A stretch of DNA of 64,000 bases. Source: Acanthaster planci. Its lineage: Eukaryota > Echinodermata > Asteroidea > Valvatida > Acanthasteridae. The notes under the pieces were generated by a model. The model saw nothing but the letters and a program-made list of their open reading frames with translations. It had not been told where the DNA came from and did no database searches. Below are positions 36,501-49,200 of the stretch, in pieces. Position numbers and translations under genes: made by a program. The stretch is taken from the NCBI RefSeq assembly GCF_001949145.1, contig NW_019091471.1:1-64000 (forward strand), in the 5' to 3' direction. Positions within the stretch are counted from its first letter, which is position 1; the number at the start of each line of letters is the position of its first letter.

Positions 36501-38339
36501 TTAGACTAATTATAGTTATAAAACGAATGGCTCCTCGGCCTCCAATGTCAGATAGGCTCCAGTGCATAATTGCAGTTGTTATGCAGTGAGATGACGACAA
36601 GATGAGATTTCTTTTGTCATTTTGACTTGTCAGTAGGAATAAGTCCGATTATCCCAGCAGGTACTGACATCTCCCCATTTATTGTCCCAATAATGAGGGT
36701 ATGGTCTTTCTCCCAGTTTTGATTTAGATGAAAGGGTTTCTTCAAATTGTTCTGAATCATTGGAAGTTATTTTTTTAAGTGTGAGGATGTACAATTTGCC
36801 TTTTGCCACCCAGATAATGTTGTCATTACTTCGCACTCAAACATATTTGCAAATGAATATTTTTGAAGGAGATTAATTGATTTTTGCATTGATTTTTGGA
36901 ATTTTCTTTTGTTTCATGGGCTTTGTGAGTGGTGTTTTCTAAAACTAGATATATATATATAAAAAACATGTTTTGAAGGTGGTATGAAGGGAAAAGATTA
37001 AAGTAAAATTTGTTACATGGAAAGGTTGACAAAAAAAAGAAAGAAAGTGATACACTTTTTATTTGCAGACAGTACATGGCAAGAGACATTATTCTGCCAC
37101 TCACAGCAGTTCCCACAAGGAGCAAGATTACACACATTAGCTCACCTATTGTGTCTGACAAACATCAAGCATTTATTCCCTGCGGCTGTCATGTCCATCA
37201 GTCATGCAAATAGTTTTTTTTTTTTTAATTGTATGTCCAATCAGACAGAAGCACAACCTAGCGATCAGGAAAAAAAGTGAGCGGGGATGGGGGGAGAAAG
37301 AAATATGTTCGAAACAAAAATCAATGCGAACCAAGGAAAAGAAATATGATTATCGTAGTGTGCAGATGGGAATTTCTGCCCTTTGTGGTCTGGCTTGGAG
37401 TACTGTGACTAACTGAATTACAGCGGCTGTATGTGGAAGCCCCTCTGAAGCGGCATTAGTTTAATATAATGACACAATGCATTTAATGGAATCTGCCTGT
37501 TCCCTCTGTCAAGGTTATTCCCTGCCAGTCTCCCTGGAGTAATTCTGAATAAATCTTTTCTGTTCCCAGAGAAGGACAGTGAGGGAGTTAGGAGTTACTG
37601 GCCCTGCCATGCGAGTTAACCAAAATGTGTTCCGGACGCACACGGTCGAACCTCTGCTCTTAGAGCATCAGCTCGTTTATGACACTCGACCCTCCACAGA
37701 CTTTGGATTTGGGATCCTCTTCTCTTTTAAGCCCCGTCTTATAATGCCACGGGAGAGACAAAGATTTCAAACAATGAAGGAGCCATGGATCTGAGAACCT
37801 GGACCATTGTTCTTTCAATTAGCGAAGTACAAGCTTAGATGGCTTCCACCTCGGAAGAATTTAGGCATGGATGAAATAAAAAGAAGAAAAAGCTAAGCAG
37901 CTGTTTGTTTGGATGAAATGGGCCCAAGGGAAGAAAGGGGAAAAAAAGGCAGAAAAGTCTGGGGAAAGTAACTTTGTAGAGTTTAGTTTCAGTGAATGTG
38001 TTCAAATATTTAAGCTGAATGCCACCAGTATTACCCAACGGTTTTTACCTTGACATTGTGGCCGAACATTCTCGTCTTCAGATTGATTCTCTGCATCCCC
38101 GTACTTTCTTTTGTCTGCACACTGAGCCATGCAGTGGCCTTCAGGGAAACAGTAAGCAAAAAGTACCGCACAGGTACCCGATGACAAATGCACCCATTCC
38201 ATTAAGCTCTTTTCGAAAAAAATTTATTTCCATGTATTCGTTTAAAGGATGGCATTGAATAAACAGGAGAATGCGCATAGCTGAGCTCAACAATAAATGC
38301 AAAAGGTAGAAATAAATTGCTAAAATGCTGAACTGTATG
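33546..38339. other. Intergenic DNA with candidate conserved non-coding islands
   Basis: No exon is recognised. It contains a cluster of ACTTGTG/CACAAGT words (34791-34891) and an (AT)n run at 36948-36961. Two complex, less AT-biased stretches at 36410-36620 and 37420-37830 lack long frames and could be regulatory. Confidence 0.35.
34791..34891. repeat. Cluster of inverted CACAAGT / ACTTGTG words
   Basis: CACAAGT occurs at 34791, 34808 and 34828. The inverse ACTTGT(G) occurs at 34861, 34873 and 34885, so the block is a loose palindrome about 100 bp long. Confidence 0.6.
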
Positions 38340-38510
38340 GGGAGTCAGGTTGGCATATTGGTCGTTTCCTCACCTTCCCCGTCTGTGGTCCTGGTTGGAT
38401 TCCCACTTGATCCGCATGTGGGTGAGGTTTTCAGTCCCTGCCTGATTCCCATGGGTTTTACCCAGAATATTCACCAAGGGTTCTCCTCCCACCTCTAATA
38501 CTGTGACTGC
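38340..38510 (+). mobile_element. tRNA-derived SINE copy C
   Basis: The A-box-like GTCAGGTTGGCATATTGGTC and the B-box-like GGTTGGATTCCC at 38393-38404 are followed by ATGTGGGTGAGGTTTTCAGT and CCCTGCCTGATTCCCATGGG. This is the same body as copies A and B, with diverged ends. Confidence 0.7.
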
Positions 38511-39635
38511 TTCTCATTGTCTCTTTGTATGCCTTTCTTCAGGCTTGTAAGCTACAATGCCCAGGGGCTTTTGAAGAATCCTTGATGTCATTACCAGAAA
38601 TAACTGAAAACAGTAATAATAGTATGATGGTAAATGCAAGTGATTAATTAATTTATGAGCAGATGTGTGAATGAAGGAATGTGTATCGAAAAGAGTTTTC
38701 TTCCCCATAAATGTTGAAAAAATCACTCAAACTAGGTGCGCATGAGTAAGGATGCCTGCTTAGGGTTCACAATCTTCTGTTTGGATGTGAACTATCAAGA
38801 GTTGGCTCGGATATGCATCACGTCAAATGTGGCAGGTACAAGCTCAATCCAGCGACTAATGAGACAGCCAGTGAGTCCACACAATTGCACCGAGTCAAAG
38901 GCTTCTTTCCCAGCACAAAGCAAGTGTGCAAATCAGAGAAATGGACTCGCTCTGTCTACCGGCATAATGTGCTGATGAGACTCTGCTTGGTTGATGAAAA
39001 CAAAACAAAAGTTCAGTTCCTTTTGATCCGTAAATGAGACACAGATGTCAATGACCTTTCATAATTATCTGATTCATACTAATATATAGCTGACCAAAAG
39101 CGACATTTGTCAATGTAGCTCACCTCAGGCTGTTGTACAAAAGGGCATGCATTGTGTGCCCTTTGACCCTTTCCTCCCCACTTAAAAGCACTTCATTTTT
39201 CTTCTTTTCCTTTTTCTTTGTTGGTAGAAGTTGAAGTAATGGGATTGAGACTTGAGGACATTAGGATCAAGAGACTCCAAAGACCAACCTTTCATGAATG
39301 TTATCTCCTTTTGGCCTGAAATATCCATTGCTTCGCTCTCCAGATTTTTCTGCAATTTTTCAGTACCTTCATCTCAGTTGGAGGTATTTTTCTTGGGTTG
39401 ATACTCATCTGTAAAAAAAACATTTCAGTGATTATTTGGGAGACGTTAGATTTTTAGCATACAGCATGGTGGCCCACCTATCAACCCCATACATGTACAT
39501 CAACATTCAATCTCCGACTGATCATGTGACTAAATCTTTTCTGAAGTTGAATTCAAATCAAGAGCATGTATGTGCTTGATTCTTTGATATTCATTAGGAG
39601 TAGTGCTGTCAAGTTTTACGGCACTTTTGCATATC
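38511..39635. other. Intergenic DNA, nothing recognised
   Basis: AT-rich sequence without a supported exon or repeat. Confidence 0.4.
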
Positions 39636-39879
39636 GGTAATTCCAGAAATAAAGGGGCCCATTTTCTTTGTGTCCCTGTCACATCTGACATATGATTTTG
39701 TAAGTTCAGAACACATTTTCTAATTCCCAAGAGTGATAAATTTATACAAATTACTTGCCAAACAAAGAGTAATAGTTTGTAATCAATCGCAGTGATATTT
39801 CCATGTCAAATAACAAAGGTCAGATGTAACAGGGACACAAAAATGTCACACTTTTGGACCCCTAATTTCTGGAATTACC
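39636..39879. mobile_element. MITE with ~55-bp terminal inverted repeats, copy 1
   Basis: The left end GGTAATTCCAGAAATAAAGG, then GGCCC and GTGTCCCTGTCACATCTGAC, is inverted at the right end as GTCAGATGTAACAGGGACAC, then GGACCCCTAATTTCTGG and AATTACC. The interior contains CCAAACAAAGAGTAATAG. There is no transposase. A related copy lies at 56917-57142. The flanks contain ATAT, which may be the target site. Confidence 0.85.
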
Positions 39880-42800
39880 TATATAGCAGCAAGAGGAGCA
39901 GAAAACCACGTAAATTGCAAACAAAGGAAGAACTGAAAAAACTCCAGCTGTTACAGGCGGTTTTCCTAAACCTCAGGTGGGCATACAAAGCCTATTCTTG
40001 GAATGGCACAATTATTCTTGACTTGCCTTATGATGATACGTTGCACCTGCACAATGCATTTTTCGGAATCACTTCATTTCCTGTCTGAGCAGTAATTTCT
40101 CTCTACCTTTTGTTCCTCATTTGTCCCCTCCTTTGTGGTTGTTAATGCTTCATTATAAATGAAGAGTGTGCTCTGTTGCAGTGTTGAAATGTGAGTGAAC
40201 ATTGGTAGTAATGCATTTCCATATTTCTGGAAAATGTGAAGTTTTTGTTCCTTTTTTAAATTGCTTACAGGAAAATCCTTTGGCTGTCTAATGTATGAGA
40301 AACAGCTTATACAAATACAGGAAATTTGTCGCTCTAGGAGAATTGTCCAATCTTTTGTTCGCATAGATAGAGGCAGATGTACATTACCAGATGAGGGAGG
40401 GAGGGTGGGTGGAAACAAAACTCTAACCATAAAAGTGCATAAAATGATGGGTGTTTTCTGGAAAAGACTTCCCTTGTGAACCCCTCTCCTACTCCCAGTT
40501 TGGACTGGTTGACTTGGACTCATACTGGAAGTCTTTCCTGGCTGTTTTGAGCATGGTACGGAATACTGTGATCACCGCTCCATGCTAAATGTAAGCTCAG
40601 AAGCCGTAGTGTTGAGACACACATGTGCATGCACACAGCTAAATTCTTTGCCAACCAGCAGAACAGAATAGGCTTATACCTTTTTGCACATTCCCTGGCC
40701 ATAATAGCCAAGATTTTTCATATACAGTAAGCAGCTTTCCCTGTCTTAGCTCACTTGCTGCTTGGTTTCCTTAATAAATTTTTTTCCAATGATATTAATT
40801 GGCTCTGTGCTGGGATGGTATTTTTTATACTAGGTTTTGCCCGTACACAAGCATGTATATTTTTACTGTATTGTCAGTATCATCCAAGAGTTGTGGAAAA
40901 ATCAATGTATTCATGCCAAACTTTGCCCGGAGAGTTGCAAGCTTTATGTCCAATAAAAATTCTGTACCATTATATGACGCTGTGAACCTCAAAGCTACGT
41001 GCAATACTGTTCAAGTCAGGCATACTTAGCATGGACCTTGACTCAGAAGTCCACATAATGTGGGGTTAGAAGGTGATATGTGGACTTGCACACGTCCACA
41101 CACCCATCTCTGAAAAATTAGTTCAGAGGAATTTGGGAATCAGGGTTAGGCCTATTCATAGCGAAGTGAAGAGCATAGTCTGGGAAATCATTGTTAAAAA
41201 TGCAGCTCGAGTGAGCTGTCAGGGTGGAAGAAAAAGGAGCATTTTCCAAAAGTTTTCTTCGCACAGGATAACAAAAGCATACCCACACTTGACATGTGAA
41301 ACAAAAGTGGGTGTGCATGCTGTAAAAGCCAAGACTAGAATTTTTTTGAATGCCCCTATCTTTAACTCCCAGCCTCCAGCAAAGCAACCCACAAAAACAC
41401 ACTGCAATCCTGTCACATTTGGACAGAGGGCACACCTACAGTTACTTGAAAGTTCTTTGAAGTTAACCTTGTCATGATTGTAAACTTTGGCCTTGATTTT
41501 GCAAGTCTACTGTTGAAAGATCTCATATTTGTCTATTCCTCTTTTTCTGTTGGCATAAACGACTCCTTCACAGTATACGTGTACATGCTGTAGAATCTCA
41601 AAGACTCGAGTCCTGATCCAGTCCTCAGCAGAGTAAAGTTGAGCTCCACTGCTGATGCCTCCAATAGAGTCTCATGCATACAAGAACCTTTCCTTGTACT
41701 TCTGCTAATGCAATTAATTAAGATTGTGCTTTGATTTGGAAGGAAAAATCTACCTGATCAGGTTTCTTGTGCTGGTTTGTGGCATCATGTGACTGGCTTG
41801 ATTGATTTTGGCTGTAATGATATCCAATTTTGACAATCTTTGTCAAAGATAATTTCATTTCGAGCCTGAGAGGACATCAAATGCAATTAATGTGGTATTT
41901 TTATCTTGATTACTTGAATATTTGTTCTAAAAACAAGTTAAAGAGAAATCCATGCAGATAAGAAAAGTTAAAAGAGAAATGTGTGAATATAATCAATTTT
42001 TCCTGGAGAAGATTTTAAAAAGATGGAAATCATTGCCTTTGTATGCCTTTGTACCGGTACTAATTTTTGAAATTTTTTGTGTAGTTGAGACTTCCATATT
42101 GGCCACCAAAGCTTGTTGTTCAGAGCTGTAAAATGAAGTAAAAATATGGGTATGGGTAAGGTCACATTAACAGTTATTTAAAAGGTGCATTTATTCACAA
42201 GATGTCATGAGCCATTTAAGTTACCATGAAGGGGTGGATCCATGTGTGAGTCGAGAAGGTTTGGCTTTATGGTAGGTCAGCTGTCGAGGGGAGTCAAAAG
42301 TTGTCTGTCGTTGTTTTTCTTCCAGTTTCCCTTCTGTATTTTTTCTGCCTCCCTAAGACAAGAACTAGTATTTGAAGCATACACATTTTGGGAAATAGAG
42401 AAAAGTTTGGAAGCAGCAACAAAAAAAATTGAATTATTCATGTGCATTTTCTACAAATAAATCAGTGTTGGAAAGAAAGCATATGCAGGTGATTTCCTGA
42501 TCCTGTGTGTCTTTTCGGACTTGTGATAACTGAGATAGATGGTCAGTCATCAGCCACTGATAACACTTAATCTGAATGTGAAACACGAGAAGTGAACATC
42601 CACTTCATTGCATACCATGCATGAATGGGGCATTCCCATCCAGAGTGCTCAAATTTTGCGAGAATGCCAATCTCCCTACAAAGGTAATCCAAGTCTGTGA
42701 ATTTGTCAGTGAGCCATTTGATTGTCACATGAGACCATTTGATGACTGTTGTCTTTACTTTGATGTTATTCAAAGCTGTATCTGATTTCAATTGAAAACA

Positions 42801-45323
42801 AAATCACAACCAAAAGAATCTTAAATGAGACTTGTAGGTTTGCATCCATAGTGGATATGAACAAAGTGTGGAAGGACTGCAGTTCAACAACATGGAAGTT
42901 AATCTCTATTTTGAGTTGTGTGGTTCTGACAAGATTCTTGTGAACCTGCTACCACTACATTTTCTTAAAATGCAGTCAACTCCCCCACCAAAAAAGAATA
43001 AATCTGGAAATGTTGGCATTCAGAAAATGGTTGTATTTCCCCAAATCGTAACCTTCTTTGAGCATTTTTTCAGATCTACATCCACTATGCAATTGAGTTC
43101 TCAAAGCTGGACTGTAGTCTCTCACTGTCGTGACTCGTTCTGCAATCTCGTCTGTACTTCTGGAGTGTAGCTTGCTTGTGCCATACACTATGTCCCACCC
43201 TTGCCATGTCGACACCCATTACCCATGCCACACTGTTCTTTTTCTTTTCAGCTAGGTTTTAAAAAGTAAACCCACGTCAGTTTTGTACATGCCATCTGTA
43301 ATGGGTGAAATCTTGAAATCCAGTTAAGCTATACCTTTCATTTTTTCAGGATTACTGCTAATCACCCTACTCATCAACACTGGATTGCAGGATGTGGATA
43401 AACAATCACCTTAAAACTTGGGTTTATTTATTTTGTCTTTGAACCGCTCTGTAGTGCATAGACCTGAATTTTGGCTAGCACCATCTCCTGCTGGTTTTTT
43501 ACAATCACTCTTTCACCAGCCTTTCTCGTCCCCTGTTTTTTATCAAATTTGAAAAGAGGCAGTAATTTTGTTTCACACATGGCTCCCCCAATGAAATTTT
43601 TTATTATCTCTGCACTGCATGGGAACATAGTGGTTGCTACCACTGTTATTATTTTGGTTATTAGTTTCTCTACCTTTGCAGTCAGCAAGGGTTGGGACTT
43701 TAGGAGGAAAATTATAGCACACAACTTCCGATACCTGATAAATCAAGTTATTATTTTTTCCTTCCACTTCTAGTTTGCTTCCTCTTTTTTTAGGGGGAAG
43801 TAAATGTAATATTTTTAACTGAAACACAGTGTTTTGCATTGCTTCGCAAAATTGAATTCTAAGGTACGCACAGAAATAGCTCAACCTGTCACAATTTTTT
43901 GATGCTCAGAGAAAGGCCAAGGAATTTGTTGTCGGAGTCATGCAGTTTCGCTTTGGCATTGAACCTAGTGCAAGGGAAAGGCAGTACTTCAAACTTTGAA
44001 CAAGCAACTTGATGCAAAGATTCAATTTTCTATTGGCACAGCCTGATGAACTTTGAACTGCAGTCTACTACAAGTACTTGCATCCCTCAAAATGATTCGG
44101 CTGGCTTGAACCGCAGCATTATGACTCACCTTAACTCTGCATCCAAAAGTACCACATTTATTCATGCTATGCTATTATTGCCAGTATCTCGTCAATTTCA
44201 ACATCAAATTATGTTATGCTTTCCCCTAAAGTGCATTTTTTATGAGGGCATAATCCGTAGCCCTGATACACTATGAGTCGCACATGGTTTGTTCTTGTTT
44301 AATTACAAATCATATTTTTAAGGGAGAGATATTTTGCATTTTTTTATTAACAACCCACCCCAACATCTCTTCCACCCCAACATCTTATTTCAAGAGCGCA
44401 GGTGGTTGGGGTTAAATCCCTACCCTGGGGACTAAGCACCACTCAGGTTAGATTCCCAGGCTCTGAAAGTCCAAGCTCCAATGGCCATCATTAGACAGTA
44501 ATTCAAGCCTTTGGAATAAATGGAGGCTGGTGATTACAAATCTCTCACATTACTGTCATTTGAAGGTAAAGTCAGCTCCACAGGCATAAAGTATATCTAC
44601 ACTTTTGATCTCATGCTTGTTATGTGGCGGAACAGCGGTGACAGCTAGACGCTCTGGATTTTTTTCTTGAACGCTTCTTTGAAGATGATGCAAACTTGCA
44701 TTACACTTGATGGTATTTAAGACAAAGTGGCTCTCATACAACTGTACTCCATGATGACCGTTGTTTAAAAGCCAGTCGGAACGGTCTGTTGTTCAGACTT
44801 TGCTGAAGTATTAACAAAAAGACTTTAAGGATAGATAGCTGTTGTGCAGAGGACCTGTGAAGTAATTTTGTGTAATCTACAGTTGTCAAGGAGACCAACA
44901 TTAGGGGAAAAAAGCCAGAAAATAAGCAATGAAGGGAAGTAAAACCAACAAGAAATTCAACAAAACCCCTCTGTTTCAAACAAGTCCTTTGGAGGAACTT
45001 ACAAAGTGATCAGCAAACAGTACTTTCCAGAATTAACACACAACAGAAAAAAAAAGTTTCAGAAGACGGTAAATGCAGTTTCACCACAAATTTGTACCAC
45101 TCTTAATTTTTCTAATCCACAATAACAGGCTGGGACACCAGCTAGACTAGACACAGTATAACCACCGAATGTCACTTTTGAACCAGAAATTGTTCTCTTG
45201 GCATCAACAAACAGTTTTGATCATTGTTCCGAAATATTAGCAGCCAAGATGCTTTAAAACATCGTGGCATTTGTAGTCTCTCAGAAAAAGAATGTATAAG
45301 CCCCATGACTGAATACACTTCAT
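39880..45323. other. Intergenic DNA, nothing firmly recognised
   Basis: No supported exon. A tRNA-like phrase near 44397-44470 (GCAGGTGGTTGGGG, then GGTTAGATTCCC) could be another SINE head but has no matching body. Confidence 0.4.
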
Positions 45324-45420
45324 TCTTGTAAAAGAAGTATATTGGTTAGTTGTGCTGGTTTATCCGGTCTTGTAATAGAAGTGTGTTAGTTGGTTGTGCT
45401 GGTTTATCTGGTCTTGTAAT
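45324..45420. repeat. 44-bp tandem repeat running into an assembly gap
   Basis: TCTTGTAAAAGAAGTATATT begins the first unit at 45324, a second starts at 45368 and a third at 45412 is cut by the gap. The units share GGTTGTGCTGGTTTATCTGG-type cores. Confidence 0.85.
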
Positions 45421-46226
45421 NNNNNNNNNNNNNNNNNNNNNNNNNNNNNNNNNNNNNNNNNNNNNNNNNNNNNNNNNNNNNNNNNNNNNNNNNNNNNNNN
45501 NNNNNNNNNNNNNNNNNNNNNNNNNNNNNNNNNNNNNNNNNNNNNNNNNNNNNNNNNNNNNNNNNNNNNNNNNNNNNNNNNNNNNNNNNNNNNNNNNNNN
45601 NNNNNNNNNNNNNNNNNNNNNNNNNNNNNNNNNNNNNNNNNNNNNNNNNNNNNNNNNNNNNNNNNNNNNNNNNNNNNNNNNNNNNNNNNNNNNNNNNNNN
45701 NNNNNNNNNNNNNNNNNNNNNNNNNNNNNNNNNNNNNNNNNNNNNNNNNNNNNNNNNNNNNNNNNNNNNNNNNNNNNNNNNNNNNNNNNNNNNNNNNNNN
45801 NNNNNNNNNNNNNNNNNNNNNNNNNNNNNNNNNNNNNNNNNNNNNNNNNNNNNNNNNNNNNNNNNNNNNNNNNNNNNNNNNNNNNNNNNNNNNNNNNNNN
45901 NNNNNNNNNNNNNNNNNNNNNNNNNNNNNNNNNNNNNNNNNNNNNNNNNNNNNNNNNNNNNNNNNNNNNNNNNNNNNNNNNNNNNNNNNNNNNNNNNNNN
46001 NNNNNNNNNNNNNNNNNNNNNNNNNNNNNNNNNNNNNNNNNNNNNNNNNNNNNNNNNNNNNNNNNNNNNNNNNNNNNNNNNNNNNNNNNNNNNNNNNNNN
46101 NNNNNNNNNNNNNNNNNNNNNNNNNNNNNNNNNNNNNNNNNNNNNNNNNNNNNNNNNNNNNNNNNNNNNNNNNNNNNNNNNNNNNNNNNNNNNNNNNNNN
46201 NNNNNNNNNNNNNNNNNNNNNNNNNN
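45421..46226. other. Assembly gap (806 N)
   Basis: Undetermined bases. The tandem repeat entering on the left suggests the gap hides a longer array. The right flank (from 46227) does not show the 44-bp unit. Confidence 0.98.
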
Positions 46227-49200
46227 CAGATGTTACATAATTATGTTTTTACTTCATTGTGGTAGAGGCTTGAATGTCTGTACATAAGTTTTCCCTTTTC
46301 AAGTGATTTGGTAAGCTGCACATTCATTTTTTGGTAATATGTGCCCAACATCCTGTATATATGTGTATATGTAAAAATGAATTAATATACACGTAGAAAG
46401 AAAAACTTCACACAACTGTGCACTTATAATTGTACTTCCTGTTCTAACAAAAAAAAAGAAAGAAGAAAAATGAAGTTTAGCTGTACATCAGCACTGCAGT
46501 TCAGGTCAGTTAGTACTGATGTTTATGGAAAATTAAGAAACAACATTCTTGTTTAAAATCATTTGGGAGATCTTGCCACAGTTGTGAAACCTATCATATT
46601 TACATTGGACCTAACACTCATCAAATATGAGTTAATTTACCAACTAAAGTTACAGCCAAGATGAGTTTTCTTGAAATCCTACACACTGGTCACATAGATA
46701 GAAAATGCACTGCATTTTATAATCATCTTTCAACATAGAATTTCCAGATGATTTGCATTAATGTGTTGTTTTGCTGGAATACAATTTACAGCATTTCATA
46801 CATTGGCACCTTTAAAGTTAATCCATTGCATTTGAAATGTTATGTTTAGATTTAAATTTCAGAATGTCTACCTATGATGGAAAACCATGGAACCAGGCTT
46901 TGGTTCTTAACCCTTTCCACCCTGTCTTTTGATTGGTCTGAAAGTTTCATTTACATGAATTATTTATCAGCTATCCCTATCTTCACAGGCAGTTTATCCA
47001 ATGTCAAAGTCCACCCAGCCAATCATATTTCCTGTTAGATTAAACACATTGAAATATCCAACATTAATTATTCATGATTTCTTACCTTGCCCACTTCATG
47101 CACTACTGACTGGTGTGAGTGTACATGTACTCATTAATCATTCAAAACCCCCAGCCAATTGGAGTCAGCACGAGACCCTGCTATTAAGTATTCATGAGAG
47201 ATTTGGGGGTGTTTTACAAACAATTATTGATAAACTGGCATGCACACCAACAAACTAAGAGGGGGAAGAGTGTCTTCACTTTCTGTACAGACCAATCATA
47301 GTCAATCACTGTAAATTTTTTATCAGGGTTTTGCCTGAATGATTCATGGTACACTCCAGCTGAGAAGGTTCAGGGAGGGTATTTGGTGGTTTGGAAAAGC
47401 ACAAGAAGAAAGACCCGTGGAACTACCCTGATTAATTGATGCTAAGCTGGTACAACCTGTTTTGGAGCAGCAGACACTTGTGAATATTTCATGCCGAGCC
47501 GTCCATTCCCTCCATGTTTAACAGCCTTTTCTAGATGAAGTATACTTGCTGGCCGTGGACACATTCTCTGGTTGCTAAAGCAAACATCTCTCCAGGGGGC
47601 GTGGTCTTTTCTTCTTTTGTATATGGCAATATTTAATTAATTAATCAAACCATGACGAAATAAACATTTTGAAAACCAACTGTAAACTGTGAAACATTCA
47701 TGCATCTCAGTGGCAAGTACAAACTGACTTACAAGTGAGCAATTAGTGTACATATGTAGATCCAACAATGTACATGTAGTACTCTTCATTCAGACCAATT
47801 TGTGACCGCTGTTAGTTGTGTTCTGTTGGTGTTAGATTCAGGCACACAGCCCAAAACAAAGACACTTGGATAAGGAAGCAGTGAAATAGGAGCTTTCATT
47901 TGTAATTGATTGCTTACAGAAGGGGGCACCCTGCAGTGTTACACCTTCAAAACTAGGCAAAACTAAACTCTGAAACAGAATAGGCCTATGTGCTTCTTGA
48001 TTGACAATGTATTTTGGAGTTAATAGTGCTAAATGTAGGATGTAGCAAGCCACATGGTATGTTGTGGCATGCATTTGTGCTACGGAGTGGGAGTGATGTA
48101 AATTAACATATTGCCCGGCCATGAGAATTTGGAGGGGGGGGCTGGTTGACACCATGTGACACTTAGGCTGTTCATGAAACAAATATACATTTTAAATATG
48201 TATACTCATTTTTACACCCCTGAATGGTTTATATATTTCCTGTTTACATTTTGGTTGTTGGGAGTACAAAAATTCCACACAATCTGTCTTCAATTATTTT
48301 TTTCTCTGTTGGGGCTCTCTTAACCACAGAGTAGGCAACAGACTTTTGCAGCACTATTAAGATGTCGATGTCCAGTCTGTCCAGAGGAGTCCAATTTTGG
48401 TGCTTGGGATGGGAAGCATGCATGAGTTTCCATGTCCTTGTCATGATTGGCTCTCCATTTTGTGGTTAAAGGGACCATGTAATAGAAATTTTGTACCGAT
48501 CCTTGAAATTGCCTTTTGCGTTTAAATTAACCTTATTTTTAATTTTTGTTTTACTATTTTTTGGTCTATGTTCTGAGGCCTTTTCAGTTTATGCTGATAT
48601 GTATTTGCCTATTCATAAGCAAAACTGTGATGTGATGCAAGGCACTGAACCTCAATATTGCATTGATACGTGTGCGAAAAGCCAGATTTTTATACTTTGC
48701 TATTGAAGATTTCCATTTCCCTTAGCATTTTTGTTGTATAAGTATATAGATGGCATTAACCTTTTCTCAGAAATGTTTTTAAAGATCAAATTCAATACAT
48801 TTTGGTTGTTTGGAAGTAAAAGTATTCCACACATCAGTTGTCTGGGGGATGATTCATTAGCCCCTCAGTCAAAAATTGATGGAGGTATATACTTCATTCC
48901 CCTATATATATATATGTACCCCTAATGCTAAAGCAGACAGGACTATTCATTCTATGTAGCTTTATATGTACACTAACAGTACTGACATAGTATGGTGCTT
49001 CACCCCATTAGGTATGTACGTTCCTCATTCTAAATGGGCATTCATATATTTTTTGAACACTTGAAGTTTATTAGCTACGTACGTACTGCTTTCTACTATC
49101 ATCAATGTTTTTGCACAGCAGTCACTGGTACCACTGAGTCTCATATTTTCATCCATGCTGTGTCTTAAGTCCATTTGGTGGAGCTGTCACCCAACATCTA

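Noticed and set aside
40074-40523. 149-codon minus-strand frame
   Set aside because: Low-complexity composition and no recognisable motif or splice context.
44397-44475. Possible tRNA gene or fourth SINE head
   Set aside because: A B-box-like GGTTAGATTCCC and a weak A box are present, but no cloverleaf can be folded convincingly and the SINE body is absent.
45350-46287. Two open frames of nearly 300 codons on the + strand
   Set aside because: They consist almost entirely of undetermined bases in the assembly gap.
46910-47300. Possible palindromic element marked by TTGATTGGTCT and AGACCAATCA
   Set aside because: Only the outer 10 bp are clearly inverted; the inner sequence does not pair, so chance is not excluded.
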